Shown piece by piece: positions 54,820-64,000 of a stretch of 64,000 nt of DNA. The stretch comes from Bimuria novae-zelandiae CBS 107.79 (taxonomy: Eukaryota; Ascomycota; Dothideomycetes; Pleosporales; Didymosphaeriaceae), in NCBI GenBank assembly GCA_010015655.1, contig ML976727.1, forward strand, positions 62,001-126,000, read 5' to 3'. A program made the translations under genes and the position numbers. How positions within the stretch are numbered: position 1 is the first letter of the stretch; every line of letters begins with the position of its first letter. The notes under the pieces were generated by a model. It searched no databases and was not told the origin of the DNA. It was given only the letters and a program-made list of their open reading frames with translations.

Positions 54820-56614
54820 TTTATCGAGGCCTTTCGATGACGGTGGTCACGGTGGTCAAGTGGAACCTCGCCGAGAGGTGTGTAGATTACCATCCACAGC
54901 CTTCCAACTTCAACGACCATGAAGAGTCAGCCATTGTCTCGAACCTGCGCCGAATAGCAAGCGACGTCTTCGCCTCCTTTTGCTTTTCGGAAGCTACTGT
55001 CAGTGACATTCGTTCGGGATACCAGATCACGCGTATAATGAACCCAGCAACGCTACTAGAATTGCTGCATATCTTACGCGAAGATCCGTTTGATTCGTCG
55101 CATTTCTCTCAAAACACAAAAGTTGTCATCCGATCGGGAATGAGTTCTATCGTTCGTCTGCTAGCTTACCACAAGAACGGGCATGACCGCATGTTTTTTC
55201 TAGGGCTGTAAGCGAGATCCTTCCCATCAACCTCACGGACACCCAAATACGCCACCATGTAAAAGTCGTCCGATGGCGTCAAAATCTCTATATGACTATG
55301 GCGACGATCCGATAAGAGTGTTGAGTTTTAGTGTCTGCCTCAGCTTCTTGAAACGGTTGAGGTGGTGAAACAAAAATTTGCGGGTCTAACCGAAATTACG
55401 GTAAGGCTGTGGCCGTGTTATGTTCGACGTACAGCTACTTTAGCGTCATGAGAGCTAATATCGGCGCCGTGGTGGGTGTGCGAGCTTCACCGGTCAGAGA
55501 ATATTACCTTCCGGATCGAAGAGCGCATGTGGGCATCTTGGCTATGCACAACAGCCTGGCTTCCATCTTGGCGACCGTAAAAAGACTAAAGACAAGTTAG
55601 TCTACGATTTGAGCAATGGTTGTATGAGTAGGAGATCAATGTGTTGTGAGTTCGCACCCGCATTGCCTGCATGCTCAGGTGTGTCCTGGAGTCACACAAT
55701 TACGCACATGCATTCAATCATCGAATCTGCCTTTGAATATGGCCCACTCCAGCGCAGAAGTTCCCTTATATGTTACTAGAGTGAGCAACTGTTCCCGTCG
55801 AGTGCGTGATCAGATTTGAGGTGTTCGGTTCTGCATATCGGGAGGCGTTTTTCTTCTGCCAGAGCGGTCTGATGGCAGGAACAGACTTATCATATCCAAT
55901 GAGAGTCGAAGCAAACTAAAAGCAAAGAACAGGGGCATCTACGAGTCTGCAGTCCCGCGAAAGGGTTCGGGATCCCAGCAGCAAGATGTATTCGCGTATA
56001 ATCACACTTGCAAGAATATCATGAACGAGGTAGTGCAGGACTGTAATGAAATTATTGGGACTATCCGCGAGCTGTGGCAACTGCACCCTATTCTAAAGGC
56101 TTCTCGATCAGATATTTTGAAAAGACTAGGGGAGTCTTGTAAAGGATACACGAGTTGAACTGAGCTTATGAAATGCGGCATTAAAGTTGTAGCTCTTGAA
56201 CAACTTGCGTGACGACATTTAAGTATACATTAATCGAGCTAAGCCTTTATTCATGAAAGCGAGTATCGTGATTCATGAAATAGGTTTTTACAGAGACTTG
56301 AAGTTCCTCAAGTGAAGAATAGTTTGTTTCGCAAGATTTCATAATGCCAGACTCTATTCTAGGCAAGAGAGAGTGCATGTGTAGGATAACTGGAAAATAT
56401 AGCCATGGTGTTAGGCATTAAGAACATGTTCGCTCTGTTGGATGCTTATAGACCTATATAATGAACAGAGGGAAACATAAAGAAAGGATACCAGTATCTA
56501 CCTACTTATGGTATGGTATATTTGTACCATAAAGTCGTCCATGAACTGCTACCGCTGTTGGAAAACACAACTGAACAAAATCTTCGATTTGATGTCGTAC
56601 TAAGCCACGACTTA
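54820..56614. other. Intergenic region without supported genes
   Basis: Balanced to mildly AT-rich. The 124-codon plus frame at 54837-55211 has no recognisable domain and no clear upstream signals. No RNA gene or transposon end was recognised before 56615. Confidence 0.4.
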
Positions 56615-57551
56615 CCGTGTCTTGGTGGTCAATGCACGTCGTAACTCAATGCACGCGCAACATCAAAACCAAGGGTAGTAATATAAGGCTGTAGAGGCCT
56701 ATATAAAAGCAATTATTATAAAAATTTCTGTAGTTAAGATCTTCTAGGCCTGTTGACAATTGCTTACTACTTATATTATTAAATATTAACTTAGTATTTT
56801 AATTATTTAGCTACTCTGCGATAATAGTGTTACTAGTATAAATACTATTATATTAACGTGTATAAGTGCTAATGTAGATTTTTCTTCTTTATAATTTTAT
56901 AAGTAGCTTTTAAAGCTCTTTAACTTTCCTTTTTAGTAATTTTAAAGCGTTTTTAAAGTTATTAAGTTTTATAAGCCTATTAATAGAGGCGTTACTTAAT
57001 AGCCTAATTAGCTCTTTTTTTGCGCGTATACCTTTAGCTACTATTTATATAATACGCCTCTTCTACATTAAGTAAGTTTTAAGCTACTAGCTAGCCCTAT
57101 AAATATTTACTTATTTACTTTTTTAAAGCTATAATTATTAGTTTTTAGTATTTATTTAGTATTAATAATCGCGTGCCTACTATATACTATAAAAATAGCT
57201 CTTTTATAATACTTTTTAAGTTGATTAAAAGATAAAGACCTATTTTACTTTAAGCATTTCTTCTTAGTACCTAAAACCTTTTATAGGCCCTAATTTTCAT
57301 GTTCTACGAGCTAAACTTATATAGTAATTAAGTATATAGTTTAATTTAGCATTTTAGCCCTTTTATTAGCCCTTATATTAATATAGGCCTTTAGAAGCCT
57401 ATTAATTTTTCTTTAATTTAATACGCTAATACTAAGGCTAAGCGTTTTTATAATTCTTACGTAGGTAAGTAAGCGCTATTAAATTACTTAAAAATAATTA
57501 TTAGTTTTAGGAGTAAAATACCTATAGCTTTAAAGGCCTAAAATATTGGTA
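56615..57551 (-). mobile_element. Pogo-type transposon, copy 3, left part
   Basis: Starts after TA (56613-56614) with CCGTGTCTTGG and an altered double unit of the terminal repeat of copy 1. The next few hundred bases align with the left part of copy 2, so it lies on the minus strand. Heavily AT-rich, with no readable transposase. Interrupted by the copia element at 57552 and resuming at 63018. Confidence 0.75.
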
Positions 57552-57755
57552 TGTCACGGTTTATGGCTCTTACTCTACAAGATAGTTGCTCCTACCTTGA
57601 CATGGTTGCGACTTACCTTCTTTCTGTCTAGGACTAGCGTTGTTTGTGCCTGCGCACCTATACCTTCTGTAGCTTCTAGATAGAACAACCTCAGTTCAAT
57701 CCTGCAATCTTTTCCACTGCGTACTGTCCGCTCAGCGCTCTGCCTCACCGCGACA
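57552..57755 (+). repeat. 5' LTR of the copia element
   Basis: 204 bp, from TGTCACGGTTTATGGC to CTCACCGCGACA. It is the less mutated of the two LTRs and the closer match to the solo LTR at 9435-9649. Confidence 0.95.
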
Positions 57756-57776
57756 GTTATGAGCCCGGCTTGCACC
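57756..57776 (+). other. Primer-binding site (probable half-tRNA initiator Met)
   Basis: GTTATGAGCCCGG begins directly after the 5' LTR. Its reverse complement contains GGGCTCATAAC, matching the anticodon arm of eukaryotic initiator tRNA-Met rather than its 3' end. Priming from a cleaved tRNA half is known for Drosophila copia and some fungal copia elements. Confidence 0.65.
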
Positions 57777-57933
57777 TTAGATTGTTCTTACCTACTGCTA
57801 TAACGTCACTCAACACACAAGCTACACGTTGCTATACCGCGTTCTTTACAACGCACCTGTTACCGCGTTCTCACAACGCACATACTAGGATCTCTGCCTA
57901 GATCTATCAATACAGTTAACTATAGCCTCTATA

Positions 57934-60900
57934 ATGACTACTAAGTCCGACCCCGCAGTGACGCGTGTCACTATTATACTAAACATACTAGACGACTAGT
58001 TTACCTAGTTATTTATTCGCCAAGACGTCGCTAATTGACATGGCCTCTAGTAATACATTAATCTTAACGTAGCGAAGGAGAATCTCCCCGAGCTATAAGA
58101 GCTAATTAAGCCTTAACTTACTAATTATAAGCTTAAAGCTACTAGGCTCTCTCACCTTACCGCTAATAATTAAGAATTCTATTAATAGGAATACGATTAA
58201 TAGGAACGCCACTATACTAAGTACTATACTTAAATAAAGGCACTAGCTAACCTAAATATAGATATTAGTAAGACAATTGCTGCACGTCACATACACCTAA
58301 TTAAGGATTATAATACCCCGTACAACTAACTAGTTACACTTAAAAAGTTCTTTTATCCTATAAACGCGACACGCCGTCGCGAGCTAGCTAATAAATATAA
58401 TACCCTTAAGACTACGCCACGAGCTATAAAGAAGATTAAGTAATAGCTATTAGACTAGGTATATATTATAGCTTAAGGCAAGGCTATTAGCCTGCCTAAG
58501 ACTAATAGTAATTAACTATAGGAAGACTTCCTTATTGCCTGTAAGGCACTTAATTAAGAGTACGCCACGTCCTGCCTACAAGAGATCTTTAAGCATAAAG
58601 CGCGAGGCACTACCACCAAGATCTTATCTCTAGAGACTTACGTCGCCGAGATAACCACCTATCTACGCCGTACAAAGCCACACTCTACTAGACTGGCAGT
58701 CTCCGCTGCTAAGCTTGGAGTTATAAGGCAAGTTAATGCTAAACATGCCAATAGCCAAGGTAGCAGTCGTGACCGAGACAAGCCATCCAGAAACTATGTC
58801 TACAGGAAGAGGCACTAGTACACTAATTGCTTTATTCTTAACCTATAAAACCTACAACGTCTAAAGGACTATTAGCCTACTACTAAGGCTGTGCAGAAGG
58901 TTAAAGAAGTATAAAAAGATCTTAAGGTTAACAAGCGCATAGAGACTGCTCTAGCTAAATAGGTAGCCTAATAACCTTAGAACACTATATTGTTACGAAT
59001 TAACAACGGCCAAGCTCCTGCTAAGGATAGCAGTACATTTATGGTAGTTATTAGCCTATTACACATAAGTTTTAATTAACCTGATTCTCTCGAAATCGAA
59101 TCTCTCGAGGAGCAATCGAACGACGACTCAAACGTAATTACAATAGACACCAATACTAAGCCTAAAGGAGAGCTTACAGTGATGGTTAGAGATAACACTA
59201 ACAAGACTAAGCTTCTTAATTAATGGATCGTTGATCCAGGGTTGAACACCCACGTTATTAATACAGAGTCATGGCACGGCTAGAAGAGGATAAACGACAA
59301 TCCAAAGCGTTGCTACCTCTATGCTAGTAATAGCCACATCCTTATTACGGCTTAGGGCACGATGAAACTTGTCGCTCGTACACTATATAGACTATAGACG
59401 CTAGAGCTAACGCACGTCGCGTACGTCGAAGGCTTTCTTATAAGCGTTTTGGGACTCGCTCGCTGTTATACAGAGTCTATCCACTTTGACTCTGGCCGCG
59501 ATGTCCTGTATATGTATTAACTGTCCTACGTCATCGCACAACTCGAGTACAATAGAGGACACTAGCTAATTAATGCTAAGCTATTACGCCGACCGCCGTT
59601 ATTACTTTTACACCTACTATTAAGTATGTTTAGAGCATTATATCGCCCGTTGTATGCACTAAAGCTAACTAACGTTATTAACTAACGTGTTACACATTAG
59701 ATCTGGGGCTACCTAGGCCGTAAGGCAGTTAAATAACTAGAGGCAAACGTTACTAGCGTTTAACTAACAAGAGAACATATAGACTGTCTTTGTTAAATAT
59801 ATATTAAAGCTTAAATAACTTATATTATCTTAAGACGCTTGGCTGAGAGCCGTGCACAACAACTATTCTATTAAATTATAATAGACATTATTTATATTGT
59901 CCCTATAGGAGAGGAATGCATCGATGGCAGCAAATACGCCCTATACTCTATAGACAAATACTTAAAGTGGCATGAGATCGCCATAATACGCTATAAGGAT
60001 AAGTTAACTCTTATACGTTGGTTTATGTCTTTAATACGAAGGATTTAGCGCGTGTACAACACTAACGTAGTCGCTATTTAATGTAATAACAAGAAAGGAT
60101 CTAGAAATAATTTTATTAATATAATAGAAGAGCTAGGTATGCTGTATAAGCCAGCACTAGCCAGAATAAAGGAGCTAAATGGACTAATCAAACGCGCTGG
60201 CGGAGTACTTACTTAGCGAGCTCGCGCTATGCGCATACACGCTAATCTGCCAAAGAGTCTATCACATGAGCTGTATCGCACCGCCGCATATATACTCAAT
60301 CGCACGCCTACTAAAGCACTAGGATGGAAGACACCGTACGAGGTAGTATAGGAACGAAAACCACTTATCGCTTATATAAGGCCTATTAGCTGTCGCGCCT
60401 ACGTCTATAATCGCGATCTAAGAGCTACTAACAAGCTTAAATTACGCACTCTAATTAGCCACCTTATTAGCTACTAAGGCACTAATATCTTTCGCATCTA
60501 GCTACCTATAAAAGACACTATTATTGTCACTCGCGACGTCGTATTCGAGCCTATACTCTTCTTTAATAAGATAGATAGGTATGCGTTAGGATTAGTGCTT
60601 AAAGAGGTAATTAAACTACTTAAATATCTAGAAGAACATTAACATAATAATATTAGTATCGAAGATCTATTAACTGCTTGTTAACGTCGCCACCTAGTAG
60701 AGACACCTACAACCTTAGCTTCGAGAGCTGCAGGCTCCCAGGTGGGGGGTGAACAAATAGACGACGCATTCGAATCGACATAGCAATAGTAATAGCTGCC
60801 TACTCTAAGACTTATAATGTCTACTGCCACAAGCAATTGCACTCCTGAGAGTGATAAAGTACCTGAGGGCTATCGCCAACGCGGCGAGAGAGCTCCACGA

Positions 60901-62770
60901 GACGTTAACCTAGACCTAACTAACACGAGCTTAATTATCACTAGCAAACGCAATTAAAAGCAGAAAGATTTAAATAACTTTATAATTTACACATACGTAA
61001 CAGCGCTAGGAGCTACACCTCTTATTAACTATTTTTATACATTTTTGACTAAGATTCGCTCTATACCTACTATAGATAAGATACTAAGAATCTATTAATC
61101 GCAGCTGCCACCTCTGCTAAAGGCAATAAAGTAGCTTAAAACACACATATTTAGTAATTAATTTCGACGCGCTATAGAGGTTAAGTAGTAAGCTCTACGC
61201 GCTAAAGGAGTCTTTAGGAAGACTATAAAAATAAAGGCCACTATAGACGCTAAGGTGCTACTGTTAATGTAGATATTTGCATATAAGATTAACGAAGAAG
61301 GATACCTCTTACGGTTTAAAGCTTAACTTATTATTCAAGGAGATCTTTAAGCTCTACTTAATAATATATACGCTACTACACTCGTAATTTATAACTTTCG
61401 CGCTCTTATTATAATTGCTAATTACTTTAGTCTAGAGCTAAAGTAGTATAATGTCCCTACTGCCTTCCTAAACGCTAAGATCAATTAAAAACTGTACGCT
61501 AAAACACCTAAGGCGTTCCGCCATACTACAGGCGAGATCATGCTGGTACTCCGCGCCCTGTACGGCCTAAAGGAGTCACCAATCCTATAGTATAATAAAC
61601 TACGTCGACAACTTGTTAAGCTAGGTCTAAAGCTAGTTAAAGGCTTTCCTTACTTATACACAAGCCGCTAGCTCATCCTATTCGTCTATATTAACAACAT
61701 TATTATGGCATATCATCAGTCTAATGCCTATTACTATAGGTCTTTTAAGAAGGATCTGGTGGACCTATACAACATTAAAGCTATAGGAGACCTTACCTAG
61801 TTTCTTAGAATCTACATTATACGCGATCGAGCCCTGCATAAGACATAGCTAGTCTAGGACGCGTTTATTAATAAGGTATGCGCTTAATTTAGCATTAAAG
61901 CTATAGGCAAGGCTCTAAATATTCTACTAGTAGAGAACTAGCTGCTATAGTCTACTAAGGAGCCTAATTTATCGCGAATAAAGCTTTATTAGTAACTAGT
62001 TAGCTCTCTCGCATATATCGCTATCTGGGGTAGACCTAACGTCGCCCGAACGCACGTCGTCTTTGCTTGTTACCTTACCAACCCAGGATAGTCACACATC
62101 TCGAAAATCCGGAAGACCTGGTGCTACCTACTCAGCACGAAGGCTCTTGCACTTAAAGCCTCTACTAGCGCGCAGGATATGGCTGAGTATTTATCTAACA
62201 ATCTAATATATCGCGATCCTCTCTTCTTTAGATCCTCTAACGCCTTATACGCTAACGAGTCTAAGACTTGCTAAAGCTCTTAAGGCTATGCTTTTAAGTT
62301 TGGTAGACTAATAATTAACTGGAAGTCAACAGTACAACGCATAGTTACGAAATTAACTATAGAATCTAAATTACTAGCTATCACTTACTAGCTCATAGAT
62401 AGAAAAATAGATGCGATTCTTCTCTAGTATTAACCTTACTCTTAACTGTACACCTACTATCTAGTGTGACAATTAGCAGACCGTTGGTATTATTACTAAA
62501 TAGCAAGATAAGCTTTATATAAAAGTTAAACATGTCGATATCTACTAGCTCTGGATTTAACAGGAAGTCGAAGCCTCTCGTATTAACGTTAAATAGGTCC
62601 CTACCAACTATATGCCTGCTAATAGACTTACAAAGATTCTACCTAAACAGAAGTTTGCAGACTTCGTCCGCTAAATTAGCCTTGTTAATATTACTAAGTG
62701 TCTAAAGGGCCTGCGTCAAACTAATAATAACAATCTTAATAGTATTTATATACACTAATACTAATTAGCT
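57934..62770 (+). pseudogene. Copia Gag-Pol polyprotein, broken
   Basis: From ATG at 57934 (MTTKSDPAVTRVTIILNILD) a gag-like region runs with stops, including LETYVAEITTYLRRTKPHST and a protease-like WIVDPGLNTHVINTESW near 59220-59280. Integrase follows (GSKYALYSIDKYLKWHEIA, AYILNRTPTKALGWKTPYE), then reverse transcriptase (AFRHTTGEIMLVLRALYGLK, ILFVYINNIIMA in place of the YVDD-type block, IGDLTxFLRI) and RNase H-like sequence with AYIAIWGRPNVARTHVVFAC and ESKLLAITY. Numerous TAG/TAA stops replace Gln, Trp and Arg codons. No intact frame remains. Confidence 0.85.
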
Positions 62771-62813
62771 GTCATTGACTCCCTGCCTGGGCGTCCACGC
62801 TAGCTAGGGGGTG

Positions 62814-63017
62814 TGTCACGGTTTATAGCTCTTACTCTACAAGATAGTTGCTCCTACCTTGACATAGTTGCGACTTACCTTCTTTCTGTCTAGGACTAGC
62901 GTTATTTATGCCTGCGCACCTATACCTTCTGTAGCTTCTAGATAGAACAACCTTAGTTCAATCCTGCAATCTTTTCCACTGCGTACTGTCCGCTCAGCGC
63001 TCTGCCTCACCGCGACA
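62814..63017 (+). repeat. 3' LTR of the copia element
   Basis: 204 bp. It carries all five RIP-type differences from the 5' LTR (four G to A after T, one C to T before A). Confidence 0.95.
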
Positions 63018-63822
63018 TGGTAGCTACCTTATAGTTCTAACTTAGACCTTTTAAAATAGGGTAATGAATTTTTTTTTGTAATTAAAACTAGTCCTTAGCT
63101 CTTATAAAGGAAAACTAAGAGCTTAGCTAAGTAAGTAATTAAAAAAGACTTAAACACGTAAAGGTTAAGTAGCTATAACGTATATATTAAATAACAGAGA
63201 AATATAGCTAAGAGGATTTTATTTTAATTAAAGTAATTAATAAAATTTATAGTAAGATAAAATCTATAGCTATTTAAAATAAGTAATTAATAGGCTTATT
63301 AAGCTTTCTCTTAAGTACAGTAATTAAATACCTGCTATAGCTATACTAGGCCTATTTAGTTATTTAATTAGCTAGATGTAGATAAGGTAATAAACGCTAT
63401 ATAGTATTAAAAATTAATTTCTTTTACTTAGCTTAACTATAGGCTTTAAAAGGTAAATTAATAAACAAGTAATAGATTTAGGGTAGATCTATTAGCGTAT
63501 ATATATATAATAAGTAAAATTTATTTATAATTACTATTTTAGATTAATTATTATACGAGCTTACTTATATAAAAAGGTCTACCAAAAAATTTAAGTAGGA
63601 GGTAATACTAAGTTAAATATCTTTCTTATTTCTAATATAGGTATGCTAAGGCTTAATTTATTACTACTTAATTTTTTATTATAAAAGATTAAAAAAGAGT
63701 TTATACTTAATTAGAGAATTAGCTTTATAGTATTTACTATTAATACTAATTATTTATTAAAATATTAAGGATTTAGCGTTACGCCTAGTAAACGAATTAA
63801 TTTATAATAAGCTAGCGCATAT
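63018..63822 (-). mobile_element. Pogo-type transposon, copy 3, right part
   Basis: Resumes after the copia TSD with TAGCTACCTTATAG, which aligns with 19450-19465 of copy 2 (TGGCTACCTTATAG). Alignment continues to the region TACGCCTAGTAAA near 63780, equivalent to 20178-20195 of copy 2. The right terminal repeat of copy 3 is not reached. At 63822-63823 a TA is followed by the end of another element. Confidence 0.7.
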
Positions 63823-63823
63823 A

Positions 63824-64000
63824 GTTCCTGCGCATATAGGGTTCCTGCGCACCGCGCCAGAACCCCCCACCTATAGAAAACACGCGATTTCTCTCCACAA
63901 CGCTTATTAACATGGACGCCCGTGAAGCAGCTATACAATTAGCTATTAGCAATTTTAATATAGGCGTCTATTCTAGTTAGCGCGCTACTATAAAGGCTTA
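63824..64000 (+). mobile_element. Start of another pogo/Fot1-type element (cut by the window end)
   Basis: Begins after a TA with GTTCCTGCGC, which recurs 20 bp later as a tandem unit. At 63912 a transposase frame opens (MDAREAAIQLAISNFNIGVY SS), the typical N-terminus of fungal pogo transposases. It meets TAG at 63978-63980, where relatives have Gln, then reads RATIKA. The TAG is a RIP-type CAG to TAG change. The element is inserted into pogo copy 3 and continues beyond the window. Confidence 0.75.

Larger units (their letters stand above)
57552..63017 (+). mobile_element. Full-length Ty1/copia LTR retrotransposon, RIP-decayed
   Basis: A 5466-bp element with 204-bp LTRs at both ends and the 5-bp duplication TGGTA (57547-57551 and 63018-63022). 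The LTRs differ at five positions, all TpG to TpA or CpA to TpA, the RIP signature. The 5' LTR is followed at once by a primer-binding site, and the 3' LTR is preceded by a purine-rich tract (GCTAGGGGGTG). Integrase motifs come before reverse transcriptase, which defines the copia order. The insertion target is pogo copy 3. Confidence 0.95.

Noticed and set aside
54837..55211. 124-codon plus frame downstream of the cutinase promoter
   Set aside because: No recognisable domain, signal peptide or splice context; could be a chance frame.

Overview
The window looks like an accessory, transposon-rich stretch of a filamentous ascomycete genome, most likely a dothideomycete of the Pleosporales type (inference). 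The genes have short spliceosomal introns (about 46-216 bp) with GT..AG ends and CTAAC-type branch sites. The families are typically fungal: HET and NB-ARC proteins, anion:cation symporter-type MFS permeases, a cutinase, a type-B carboxylesterase and a SET protein. GC-balanced gene islands alternate with long AT-rich tracts that carry the signature of repeat-induced point mutation (RIP): CpA has become TpA, and transposase frames are full of TAG/TAA stops where Gln or Trp codons are expected.

Layout. 1-5.5 kb: RIP-decayed retroelements (a probable LTR with internal region, an RT-RNase H remnant, three solo LTRs with target-site duplications, TSDs). 5.5-7.6 kb: a pogo-type DNA transposon with 50-bp perfect terminal repeats. 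7.8-10.7 kb: a broken HET/NB-ARC/TPR (NLR-like) gene, split just after its P-loop by a solo LTR and with a hAT element (10.7-13.8 kb) 44 bp upstream of its start codon. 14.6-16.4 kb: sugar-porter MFS gene. 18.0-20.8 kb: a second pogo-type copy with two nested solo LTRs. 21.1-22.7 kb: MFS permease. 22.9-25.5 kb: a foldback repeat and tRNA-like sequence. 25.6-27.2 kb: a non-autonomous hAT with another inverted-repeat element inside. 27.4-29.6 kb: a decayed coiled-coil gene and a decayed HET gene. 30.2-33.8 kb: intact housekeeping-type genes (S-(hydroxymethyl)glutathione dehydrogenase and a thioredoxin-fold AhpC/TSA-like protein). 34.0-35.9 kb: a fresh, un-RIPed pogo-type transposon holding an assembly gap. 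36.5-40.0 kb: a SET-domain gene and a secreted carboxylesterase with a 7-nt microexon. 41.9-47.2 kb: a piggyBac-like remnant and a third hAT. 48.5-54.7 kb: a small secreted Cys protein, an arylsulfatase fragment, a decayed unknown gene, an MFS permease and a cutinase. 56.6-64.0 kb: a third pogo-type copy split by a 5.5-kb copia retrotransposon, then the start of a further pogo-type element at the window edge.

The intact genes suit a plant-associated or saprotrophic life (cutinase, carboxylesterase, sugar and anion permeases, small secreted protein), but nothing in the sequence joins them into one cluster. The main story is genome defence against transposons, with self-recognition genes caught in it: two HET-domain genes are broken, one of them by transposon insertion plus RIP-like nonsense changes. 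All intron-exon structures were worked out by hand from splice signals and reading frame. No database search was possible.
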